Assembly: GCA_936943465.1 (NCBI GenBank)
Contig: CAKZJN010000326.1
Span: forward strand, 1 to 14,975
DNA length: 14,975 nucleotides
Origin: an uncultured Rhodoferax sp.
GTDB taxonomy: Bacteria; Pseudomonadota; Gammaproteobacteria; Burkholderiales; Burkholderiaceae_C
Direction of reading: 5' to 3'
Positions within the stretch are counted from its first letter, which is position 1; each line of letters begins with the position of its first letter. Position numbers and translations under genes: made by a program. The notes beneath the pieces are model-generated. The model searched no databases. It worked only from the letters and a program-made list of their open reading frames with translations, and was not told the DNA's origin. Below are positions 1 through 7,096 of the stretch, piece after piece.

Positions 1-918
1 ATGCTCAAAAAACCGGAATACACGCGCGGCTTTGCCGGTGCCGTGGTGGTGGCCAGCGCCACGCTGGGGCCCATCATTCCGCCCAGCATTCCGATGGTGA
101 TTTATGCGCTGGTATCGGGCGCTTCCGTCGGGGCGCTGTTTTTGGGTGGCGTGCTGCCCGGCGCGCTGATGGCCATTTTGATGATGATCGTGGTGCACTT
201 CATTGCCACCAAGCGCAACATGCCGCGCGAAGACAAGATTCCGCTGCGTGAATGGCCGGCCATTTTGTACCGGGGCGCCTTGCCGCTGTCCATGCCCGTG
301 GTGTTGCTGGGCGGCATTTATTCGGGTGCCTTCACGCCCACCGAGGCGGCGGCCGTGGCGGCCCTGCATGCGTTGATTCTGGCGGGCGTGGTGTACCGCG
401 CACTGAGCTGGCGCAGTTTCTGGGGCGTGGTGATGGAGTCCACCCGGGGCAGTGCCGTCATCACGCTGATTCTGGCGGGCTCCTTCATGCTGAACTATGC
501 GTTCACTGCCGAGGGCGTGCCGCAGGCCATGGCCCTGTGGGTGGACAGCATGCACCTGTCACAAGTCAAGTTCCTGTTGCTGGTGAATGTGATGTTTCTG
601 GTGCTGGGCTGCTTTCTGGATGTGTCGGTGCTGTTGCTGGTGTTTGTGCCGATGCTGTTGCCTGCGGCCAAGTTGTTGGGCGTGGACTTGGTGCACTTTG
701 GTGTGCTGGTGGTGCTGAACATGATGATTGGCCTGATCCACCCGCCATTTGGCATGCTTTTGTTCGTTACCAAAGCGCTTACCGGTATCCCGATTGGCGA
801 GATGATGAAGGAAGGCTGGCCCTTCCTCGTCATGTTGCTGGCACTGTTGCTGGCCATGACGCTGTTTCCGCAAATCGTGCTGTGGCTGCCGCAGACCATG
901 GGCTACGCCACACGCTAG
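1..918 (+). CDS. TRAP transporter large permease (DctM family), 5' end cut off by the window
   Basis: This is the large membrane subunit of a tripartite ATP-independent periplasmic (TRAP) transporter. Such permeases import organic acids across the inner membrane using an ion gradient, together with a small DctQ-type subunit and a periplasmic binding protein. The 305 visible residues are almost all hydrophobic helices. Near the start is the family hallmark TLGPIIPPSIPMVIY (residues 21-35), followed by GVLPGALMA, FTPTEAAAVAA (about 111-121) and near the end GLIHPPFGMLLFV. Family members have about 425 residues, so roughly 120 N-terminal residues lie upstream, and the ATG at base 1 is almost certainly an internal methionine. 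The binding protein and DctQ subunit are not in the window and are probably further upstream. The substrate cannot be read from the permease. The gene ends with TAG 51 bases before the next plus-strand gene, which may be co-transcribed. Confidence 0.93.
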   Translation: MLKKPEYTRGFAGAVVVASATLGPIIPPSIPMVIYALVSGASVGALFLGGVLPGALMAILMMIVVHFIATKRNMPREDKIPLREWPAILYRGALPLSMPVVLLGGIYSGAFTPTEAAAVAALHALILAGVVYRALSWRSFWGVVMESTRGSAVITLILAGSFMLNYAFTAEGVPQAMALWVDSMHLSQVKFLLLVNVMFLVLGCFLDVSVLLLVFVPMLLPAAKLLGVDLVHFGVLVVLNMMIGLIHPPFGMLLFVTKALTGIPIGEMMKEGWPFLVMLLALLLAMTLFPQIVLWLPQTMGYATR

Positions 919-955
919 CCCGAGGCTTTGCGGTTGTGGGGGCGGGCGGTTTGAG

Positions 956-961
956 AAAGGA
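956..961 (+). promoter_or_regulatory. Ribosome binding site for the exported protein gene
   Basis: AAAGGA lies 8 bases before the ATG at 970. It supports that start over the out-of-frame ATG at 965. It also suggests independent translation initiation after the TRAP permease stop. Confidence 0.6.
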
Positions 962-969
962 TCCATGCC

Positions 970-1608
970 ATGAAATTTTCAAAAACGGGTTTGCTGCTCT
1001 GCGTTGCCCTTTTCAGTGGCACGGCGCTGGCTGCCGCCGCATTGCCGTCCCGTGACCTGACCGTGGAATTGCGCCAGATCGAAGAAGGCCGGGAAGGGGG
1101 CGGCAGCTACTCGGCGGGCAGCGCGGACAGCACGCAATGGGAGCCGCAGATGGTGCAGGTGCGCAACGGTGAAAAAGCGGTGCTGCGCTTGAACGATGCC
1201 ATTCCGATGCAGTGGACGCAATCCGTCGCCATGCAAAGCACTTCAGGCCATGGGTCGGGTGGCAAGCAAACCGGTTCGCCATCCCAGGGAGCCAACGCCG
1301 GCGCTGCGGTCAGCAACGTGCTGGTCTGGTTTGATGCCGGCCAGAGCATGACGGTACAGCCGCGTTGGGCAGGCGGTAAGCAGGCGGCCACCCTGGAAAT
1401 CGAAGTGCAGCGGGCCAGCGTGGATGCGCGCCCCGGTGCGGACCTGCCCAAGCAAACACGCCATGCGCTGACGACCACCGTAACCGTACCGCTGGCCGAG
1501 TGGGTCACCGTTGCGGCTACCGGTCGGACCCCACGCGTTGGAACCTACAGCAGTGAATCCGGACTGCAGCGGCGCCGGCTCTTGCAGGTGCGGGTCATGG
1601 CACCTTGA
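970..1608 (+). CDS. Exported protein of unknown function, beta-rich
   Basis: This is a 212-residue protein with a clear Sec signal peptide: a short basic N-terminus (MKFSK), a hydrophobic core at about residues 7-20, and cleavage probably in the alanine run ALAAAA near residues 19-24. The mature part is rich in predicted beta strands. Recognisable stretches are LTVELRQ (30-36), MVQVRNGEKAVLRL (61-74) and TTTVTVPLAEWVTVAATG (168-185). A low-complexity Gly/Ser/Gln segment lies at about 90-113. There is no cysteine in the mature part and no lipobox, so it is probably a soluble periplasmic protein. I recall similar uncharacterised proteins in Burkholderiales but know no function. The alternating strands and the TVPLAEWVTVA phrase slightly resemble secretin-type beta domains, which is only an impression. 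It is the last gene of the plus-strand run and converges on the hybrid kinase with 6 bases between stops, so no terminator fits between them. Confidence 0.8.
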   Translation: MKFSKTGLLLCVALFSGTALAAAALPSRDLTVELRQIEEGREGGGSYSAGSADSTQWEPQMVQVRNGEKAVLRLNDAIPMQWTQSVAMQSTSGHGSGGKQTGSPSQGANAGAAVSNVLVWFDAGQSMTVQPRWAGGKQAATLEIEVQRASVDARPGADLPKQTRHALTTTVTVPLAEWVTVAATGRTPRVGTYSSESGLQRRRLLQVRVMAP

Positions 1609-1614
1609 ACCACC

Positions 1615-4600
1615 TCAAGCGGCGACCGCAAGCTGGTGCTTTTCCATCAGTGCCAGCGCCTGTTCAAACTCGAAGTCGTTGATGCTTTTTTCGATCTGTT
1701 CCGCTTGATCAAACATGGCGCAGAGCACTGGGGCATGGGTTTCCCAGATCTCGGTTGCGCGGGCGTCATCCCCCCTGAGGCAGACCTTTAGCCGCTCAAT
1801 AAGCCCTTGGGCGGTCTGACGCTGTGCATCGGTCAGCACCATACGGACCTGGCTTGTCGCGGTGGGCATCAAACCCGGCACCGCCTGCAACGCGGCAATC
1901 AGTTGGTCCAACTGCGACTCCGTGTGAGCCAGCAAGGTTTGTACCGCTTCGGGCATCCCTGCGTTGCGCAGAGCGATCTCCAGCTTTTCGGCGCTCAGTT
2001 GCAATGGTGTGGCGCCCAGATTGCCTGCTACGCCCTTCAGCGTGTGGGCAAGTCGCTCGGCGGTCGGGTGGTCGCCCCGCTGCAGGCTCTGGCGGATGTC
2101 CACCGCGCACTGGCTTTGGCCGGTCACGAAGCGCTTGAGCAGGGTGGCGTAAAAAACCGGGTTGTGGTTGGTACGGATCAAGCCCATCGGCACATCCAAT
2201 TGATTCACCGACTGCAGCGCCTCGATTAACTGAGGCTCCACCGTCGATACCGCCTGTGGCAAACCCGCATCGGCTGGGCTTGCATCGGCCCGGACGCCCA
2301 GGCCCTCGCGCGGCTTCACCGCATGCACCAGGGATTGCCACAAGGCGTTCGGGTTGATCGGTTTGGTCACAAAGCCGTTCATGCCAGCCGCCAGGCAGCG
2401 GTCGCGGTCGGCTTTCATGGCGTTGGCTGTCATGGCCACAATGGGCAGGGCTTGGCTGCTGTGGGTCTCACGGATCAGCCGGGTGGCCGTCACACCGTCC
2501 ATCACCGGCATCTGCATATCCATCAGCACCAGGTCGTAAGGCTGCTTGCGGATGATTGCGGCCTCAATGCGGTGCATGGCCACTTCACCGTTCTCCGCCA
2601 CGTCAACGGCAAAGCCTTCGGCGCGCAGCATTTCGCAGGCCACCATCTGGTTTATTTCGTTGTCCTCGACCAGCAAAATACGGGCGCCAGCAATGCGCTG
2701 CAGCAGGGGTTCGAAGTTCTGCATTGGCCGTTCTGCTGCCTGTTCATCGGTTTCGTCAACGGTGTGCCCCAGCAACTGCATCATGCCGGCCAGCAACATC
2801 GATGCGTTGACCGGTTTTGGCAGCACATAGTGAATGCCTAGGTCGGCAGCGCCCCGGATCAGGTCCTGCCTTCGGTGGGCCGTGACCATCAGTACGAGCG
2901 GCGCTCTTTCAAGCGACAGGTTCTGAATGGCGCGCACCGCGTCGAGCCCGTTCATGTCGGGCATCAGCCAGTCCATCATGACAAATTCGAAAGGCGCGCC
3001 TGCCGCACTGGCCGCCTGAACGCGCTCAATGGCGGCCAGGCCGGAGTGGAGTTGATCCACTTTCAGCCCCAACTCATCGAGCAATTCAGACAGCACCAAA
3101 GCAGCCGCCTCGTTGTCGTCGACCACCAGCACCCTGCGGCCACGCAGGTCAATGCGCGGTGGTGGAATGGACTTCTCTTCGGAGCCAATACCCAGGCGCA
3201 CCGTGAACCAGAAGGTAGAGCCGGCGCCTGGCCTACTTCGCACGCCAATCGCCCCTCCCATGGCCTCCGCCAGGCCCTTGCTAATGGCCAGCCCCAGGCC
3301 GGTGCCGCCGTACTGGCGGGTGGTGGACGAGTCGGCTTGGGTGAAGCTGCGGAACAGTCTGCCCATTTGCTCCTCGGTTAGGCCGATGCCCGTATCCACC
3401 ACTTCGATCAGCAGCGTGACCTGTTGGTCGTGGGTTTCTGCAATCGACAGGTTGAGGCAAATTTCGCCCGCATGCGTGAACTTGACGGCGTTGTTGGCAA
3501 GGTTGATCAGGATCTGCCCAATGCGCAACGGGTCCCCGATCAGCGCCTTGGGCACTTCCGGGCTGACACTGCACAGCAGTTCCAGTCCTTTGGCCTCTAC
3601 CTTTTCACCGATCAAGTTGACGACGTTGTCGATCACCGAGTCGAGCTCAAATCGGACGGTCTCGATTTCGAGCTTGCCCGATTCGATTTTGGAAGAGTCC
3701 AGGATGTCGTTGATGATGCCCAGCAAGTGCTCTCCGCTGAGTTTGATCTTGCCCAGGTAATCCTTGATGCGCGGCGGCATCTCATTGTTCAGCGCCAAGC
3801 CCGACAGGCCGATGATGGCGTTCATGGGCGTGCGGATTTCATGGCTCATATTGGCCAGGAAATCGCCCTTGGCCTGGGAGGCTGCCTCGGCAGCCCGTAG
3901 CGCCAGCCGCAGGTCCTGGGCCTGCTTCTTTTCGTTGCGCTGGTAATAGCGCAGGTTGGCTTGCATGACGGCCAGTCGGCCCATGATGCTGTCACGGCTG
4001 TAGTCCTGCAATTGCAGGTCTGACTCCAGGTCGCCCTGCGCTATTTTTGCAATGGCCGACTGCACCCGTTCAATCGATCCGCCCATCACCATCTGCAACT
4101 TGCCCACGAACTGGTTGAAGTGGGCAACCGGGCGCATCAGTTCCTGGTACTCGGCCTGGGGCATGCGTACAGAAAGGTCGGAGTCCTCGCCCGCGATGTC
4201 CTCCAGCGCCTTGGTCAACTTGCCCAAGGGTTGCAACAGAACACGCTTCAAGGTCAGCAGCATGGTCAGGATGATGGCAACACTCAGCCCGAAAAACTCC
4301 GCCAGCATCATCAGCGAATCGCGCTGTAAAGATGCGTAGACATCTCGCAATCCGGCGTAGATCACCACGGTACCAATGATCTGGTCTTTGCCTGAGACGG
4401 ATCGCTTGATGCTGACGGGAGCAACAATCTCGCTGGAGGGATGGGTATCGGTCCTGACCATTCTTCCGCCGCTATTCACCACGGCAAAAAGCACCCGGCT
4501 GGAGTCCGAAACCGTGATGCCCTCAATGCGGTGGCCGCTCATTTCGCTGGTAACAATTTGCTCAATCAAGGCCTGGTTGTTCTGCCAGACCGCCTCGTTC

Positions 4601-4788
4601 AGGCCGGTCGTCAGGCGTTCGGACAGGGCTCTAACGTCCCGCGTGACATCGGCAAGTCGCGCCGCCCGGTTGACCTGGTAATTGATCAGCCCGAAGGTGC
4701 AGAACAACAGCACGGTGATGGTTAACACCACGCGGATAAACCGGGCCTGAATGGACCCCAGAGGCACCTCGGTAGAGGGCGTGGTCAT
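1615..4788 (-). CDS. Membrane hybrid histidine kinase with HAMP, HisKA, HATPase, two receiver domains and HPt
   Basis: This is a 1057-residue BarA/ArcB-style phosphorelay sensor. Transmembrane helices at about residues 17-37 and 159-180 enclose a periplasmic sensor region of about 120 residues that I cannot assign. A HAMP segment (about 181-235) and a HAMP-like continuation follow. The HisKA domain has MSHEIRTPMN with phospho-acceptor His316. The ATPase domain shows an N box at about 429-439, DTGIG (465-469) and GGTGLGLA (494-501). Receiver 1 has acidic Asp557/558, phospho-Asp606, Thr636 and Lys658. Receiver 2 has Glu708/Asp709, phospho-Asp757, Thr787 and Lys809. The HPt domain has HTLKG with His915. 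All catalytic residues are present, so the full His-Asp-His-Asp relay could work. An unassigned helical tail follows (about 975-1057). There is no output domain and no adjacent response regulator, so the target must be encoded elsewhere. An in-frame TAA shortly upstream limits alternative starts; the ATG at 4788 has no strong ribosome binding site. Confidence 0.95.
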   Translation of the reverse strand: MTTPSTEVPLGSIQARFIRVVLTITVLLFCTFGLINYQVNRAARLADVTRDVRALSERLTTGLNEAVWQNNQALIEQIVTSEMSGHRIEGITVSDSSRVLFAVVNSGGRMVRTDTHPSSEIVAPVSIKRSVSGKDQIIGTVVIYAGLRDVYASLQRDSLMMLAEFFGLSVAIILTMLLTLKRVLLQPLGKLTKALEDIAGEDSDLSVRMPQAEYQELMRPVAHFNQFVGKLQMVMGGSIERVQSAIAKIAQGDLESDLQLQDYSRDSIMGRLAVMQANLRYYQRNEKKQAQDLRLALRAAEAASQAKGDFLANMSHEIRTPMNAIIGLSGLALNNEMPPRIKDYLGKIKLSGEHLLGIINDILDSSKIESGKLEIETVRFELDSVIDNVVNLIGEKVEAKGLELLCSVSPEVPKALIGDPLRIGQILINLANNAVKFTHAGEICLNLSIAETHDQQVTLLIEVVDTGIGLTEEQMGRLFRSFTQADSSTTRQYGGTGLGLAISKGLAEAMGGAIGVRSRPGAGSTFWFTVRLGIGSEEKSIPPPRIDLRGRRVLVVDDNEAAALVLSELLDELGLKVDQLHSGLAAIERVQAASAAGAPFEFVMMDWLMPDMNGLDAVRAIQNLSLERAPLVLMVTAHRRQDLIRGAADLGIHYVLPKPVNASMLLAGMMQLLGHTVDETDEQAAERPMQNFEPLLQRIAGARILLVEDNEINQMVACEMLRAEGFAVDVAENGEVAMHRIEAAIIRKQPYDLVLMDMQMPVMDGVTATRLIRETHSSQALPIVAMTANAMKADRDRCLAAGMNGFVTKPINPNALWQSLVHAVKPREGLGVRADASPADAGLPQAVSTVEPQLIEALQSVNQLDVPMGLIRTNHNPVFYATLLKRFVTGQSQCAVDIRQSLQRGDHPTAERLAHTLKGVAGNLGATPLQLSAEKLEIALRNAGMPEAVQTLLAHTESQLDQLIAALQAVPGLMPTATSQVRMVLTDAQRQTAQGLIERLKVCLRGDDARATEIWETHAPVLCAMFDQAEQIEKSINDFEFEQALALMEKHQLAVAA

Positions 4789-5037
4789 AACGCGTGAGGG
4801 GCTCGTCCAGCTTGCTTAACCCAATGCGTATCGGGGCAGATCGGTTGCCACCACGCTCTGGCCACACCATCGCGTAGCCTCTGCCAGGGGGGCTCCGGGG
4901 TTGCGGAGCTTGGCACGTGTTGGGAGGTCAATTTTGCTTTGGAGGTAGGTTATCGGCGGAATTTTTGAGGCCACCGTCAACCTCTGAAAGCACATTCTGA
5001 CACCGCCTATGTGCGGTGTCTATCAAACAATAGTGGA
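4789..5037. other. Intergenic region between the hybrid kinase and trpS
   Basis: This 249-base stretch is the longest gap in the window. It is the 5' region of the minus-strand hybrid kinase and the 3' region of minus-strand trpS. No convincing ORF with coding character is present. The only clear structure is the inverted repeat at 4999-5020. A minus-strand TTGACG at 4980-4975 could be a -35 element, but no good -10 lies at the right distance, so I do not call a promoter. Confidence 0.6.
4999..5020 (-). terminator. Inverted repeat, probable trpS transcription end hairpin
   Basis: GACACCGC (4999-5006) and GCGGTGTC (5013-5020) form a perfect 8-base-pair GC-rich stem with a 6-base loop. On the minus strand the hairpin begins 17 bases after the trpS stop codon, the expected place for a terminator. 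The sequence after it (AGAATGTGCTTT) is not a proper U-run, so it may be a weak intrinsic terminator, an RNA-stabilising 3' hairpin or, less likely, a protein-binding palindrome upstream of the hybrid kinase. Confidence 0.5.
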
Positions 5038-6333
5038 CTATATGTTCTGTGTCGCACAAATGCTGGCGAGCGCCGCGGCAAGCGCCGGCTGGTCCTCAAT
5101 GGGCTCCAATTGGTCTTGCAGGTCGCGTAGTGCGGCTTCACCTTGTTGTTGCAAAAGCTGGATGCTTTTTCCAGCCTGTTGCGGGCTGTCCAGGCCCCGG
5201 CTCTGCAGGAGTACAGCGCCTTTGGCATCGGCCAGCTTGAAGTAGAACTTGCCGTCCTTTTCACGGTACTGCTTGAAGCTGGCCGTGCTGGACTTGGCTG
5301 CCTTGGTTTTGGCCTGTGTGGGGCCAGCGGTCAGGGGGCGCAGGCCCACGGCGTGGCGCAGGGTGGCCATGAAAGGGGTGGCAATGGCGCGGGCCTTCTT
5401 GGCACCCGCCAGCAGCAGGGCTTCCACTTCTTCCGGGTGGTCGATCAGATGCTGGTAGCGCGAGCGCATGGGGGAAATTTCCTCGTCGATGCGGTCCAGC
5501 AGAATTTGCTTGGCATCGCCCCAGGCAATGCCCTTGGCATAGGCCTCGCGCAGTGCGGCGGTTTCTTCGGCTGTCGCAAAGGCCTGGTAAATCTGGAATA
5601 GGGCCGAGCCTTCGGTTTCTTTGGGTTCGCCTGGAGCGCGCGAGTCGGTGACGATGCCGGCAATCAGCTTCTTGAGTTGCTCACGGCTGGCAAACAGCGG
5701 AATCGTGTTGTCGTAGCTCTTGCTCATTTTGCGACCGTCCAGACCGGGCAGGGTCGCTACGGTTTCTTCAATCACCGCCTCGGGCGGCACAAAGTGCGCG
5801 CCATAACGGTGGTTGAAACTGCTGGCCATGTCGCGCGCCATTTCAATGTGCTGAATCTGGTCGCGCCCCACCGGCACCTTGTGCGCGTTGAACATCAAAA
5901 TGTCTGCGCCCATCAACACCGGGTACATGAAAAGGCCGGCGGTCACATCGCTGTCGGGGTCCACACCGGCGGCGGTGTTTTTGTCGACCGAGGCCTTGTA
6001 GGCATGGGCACGATTGAGCACGCCCTTGCCGGTCACGCAGGTCAAAAACCAGGTGAGTTCCGGGATTTCGGGCACATCGGACTGGCGGTAAAACGTGACG
6101 CGCTCGGGATCCAGGCCGGCCGCGAGCCAACTGGCCGCAATTTCCAGGGTGGAGCGCTGGATGCGGGCCGGCTCGTCAATCTTGATCAGGGCGTGGTAGT
6201 CGGCCAGAAAGTAGAAGCTCTCCACGCCCGGGGTGCGGCTGGCCCGCACTGCGGGGCGGATGGAGCCGACGTAGTTGCCCAGATGCGGGGTGCCGCTGGT
6301 GGTGATGCCGGTCAGAAAACGGGTAGTGGTCAT
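5038..6333 (-). CDS. trpS: Tryptophanyl-tRNA synthetase with C-terminal YegP/DUF1508-like extension
   Basis: This class I aminoacyl-tRNA synthetase charges tRNA-Trp in the cytoplasm. From the ATG at 6333 it has 431 residues. The HIGH-like signature is TSGTPHLGN (12-20), the KMSKS loop is KMSKS at 202-206, and VPVGRDQIQH (about 153-162) is typical of bacterial TrpS. A bacterial TrpS usually has about 330-340 residues, so residues from about 331 on are an extension: a Lys/Ala/Thr-rich linker, then about 351-397 resembling the YegP (UPF0339/DUF1508) repeat, with GKFYFKL matching the YegP phrase GKFYFNL. The frame is also open to a TTG at 6363, which would overlap the peptidase gene by 11 bases. 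I prefer the ATG because the catalytic fold starts right after it (MTTTRFLTGI), although no good ribosome binding site precedes it. The 19-base gap to the upstream peptidase gene implies co-transcription. Confidence 0.96.
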   Translation of the reverse strand: MTTTRFLTGITTSGTPHLGNYVGSIRPAVRASRTPGVESFYFLADYHALIKIDEPARIQRSTLEIAASWLAAGLDPERVTFYRQSDVPEIPELTWFLTCVTGKGVLNRAHAYKASVDKNTAAGVDPDSDVTAGLFMYPVLMGADILMFNAHKVPVGRDQIQHIEMARDMASSFNHRYGAHFVPPEAVIEETVATLPGLDGRKMSKSYDNTIPLFASREQLKKLIAGIVTDSRAPGEPKETEGSALFQIYQAFATAEETAALREAYAKGIAWGDAKQILLDRIDEEISPMRSRYQHLIDHPEEVEALLLAGAKKARAIATPFMATLRHAVGLRPLTAGPTQAKTKAAKSSTASFKQYREKDGKFYFKLADAKGAVLLQSRGLDSPQQAGKSIQLLQQQGEAALRDLQDQLEPIEDQPALAAALASICATQNI

Positions 6334-6352
6334 GGAAGTCGAAAGCGAGGAA

Positions 6353-7021
6353 TCAGGAGACAAGCAGGGAAAGTGGGGTCAGCAGCAGGTTCACCAGCAT
6401 GCGGGTCAAGGCGGTAAGCGGGCGCATCCAGAAGGTGTCAAGCACCTGCAGGAATATCAGGGCAATGACGATGAAAAAACCATAGGGTTCAACGCGCGAA
6501 AAAGCCATGGCTTGTCGCATCGGCAGCAGACCGACCATGATGCGCCCACCATCCAGCGGCGGCAGCGGAAACAGGTTGAACACAAACAGGCCCACGTTCA
6601 TGGAAATGCCGGCCTTGCACATGGCATAAAAGAACACTTCCTCCAGCCCCACGCCCTTGAGCAGCAGAAACAAAGTGCCCCACATCAGCGCCATGACCAG
6701 ATTGGCTCCCGGGCCGGCCAAGGCGACCCAGACCATGTCGCGCTTGGGGTGACGCAAGTTGCCAAATCGCACCGGCACCGGTTTGGCATAGCCAAACAGG
6801 AAGGTGCCCGCCGTGGCGAAATACAGCAGCAGGGGCATCGCAATGGTGCCGATGGGGTCAATGTGCCGTGCCGGGTTGAGGGTGACACGCCCCATTTTCC
6901 AGGCGGTATCGTCGCCAAAGTAGCGCGCCGCATAGGCATGGGCCGCCTCGTGCACCGTAATGGCAAACAGCACCGGCAGGGCGTAAACCGCAATGGTTTG
7001 AATCAGTTGAGAAAAGTCCAT
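6353..7021 (-). CDS. Site-2 protease family (peptidase M50) membrane metalloprotease
   Basis: This is a 222-residue polytopic membrane protein of the compact M50 rhomboid-like zinc protease group, of the short type without a PDZ domain. The zinc-binding HEAAH motif (His24, Glu25, His28) lies in the first membrane segment, with the usual AHAYAARYFGD following. The second active-site motif is FNLFPLPPLDGGR (158-170), where Asp167 is the third metal ligand. AGPGAN (112-117) is the typical conserved loop. Further hydrophobic helices are at about 58-76, 97-122 and 180-196. Substrates of this short subgroup are mostly unknown; it is not the PDZ-containing RseP. It is directly upstream of trpS in the same orientation. 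That pairing, as I recall, is common in betaproteobacteria and probably reflects an old operon rather than a shared function. Start ATG at 7021. Confidence 0.92.
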   Translation of the reverse strand: MDFSQLIQTIAVYALPVLFAITVHEAAHAYAARYFGDDTAWKMGRVTLNPARHIDPIGTIAMPLLLYFATAGTFLFGYAKPVPVRFGNLRHPKRDMVWVALAGPGANLVMALMWGTLFLLLKGVGLEEVFFYAMCKAGISMNVGLFVFNLFPLPPLDGGRIMVGLLPMRQAMAFSRVEPYGFFIVIALIFLQVLDTFWMRPLTALTRMLVNLLLTPLSLLVS

Positions 7022-7096
7022 GCCCGGATTGTCTCAGACAGGCCAAGCCCGGACGAATGGGGGCACTTCAGCTTCTAACGGCTTTTTTCAGTGGGC

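Noticed and set aside
252..1055. Plus-strand open frame of 267 codons across the TRAP permease and the next gene
   Set aside because: A frame-shifted shadow: it runs across the permease stop and into the signal peptide region of the next gene and has no coherent fold.
4975..4980. TTGACG (minus strand) as a -35 box for the hybrid kinase
   Set aside because: No acceptable -10 hexamer at 16-18 bases; the best A/T-rich candidate is about 20 bases away.
5677..6417. Plus-strand open frame opposite trpS
   Set aside because: Antisense to the catalytic core of trpS, His/Gly/Arg-rich, no motifs.
6275..7078. Plus-strand open frame opposite the M50 peptidase
   Set aside because: Antisense shadow, with His/Gln-rich content arising from the complement of hydrophobic codons.
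7070..7088. T-run (CGGCTTTTTTC) after a possible short stem on the plus strand
   Set aside because: The possible stem is only about 3 base pairs and no plus-strand gene ends here; on the minus strand the T-run would be an A-run, so it cannot end the HDOD transcript.
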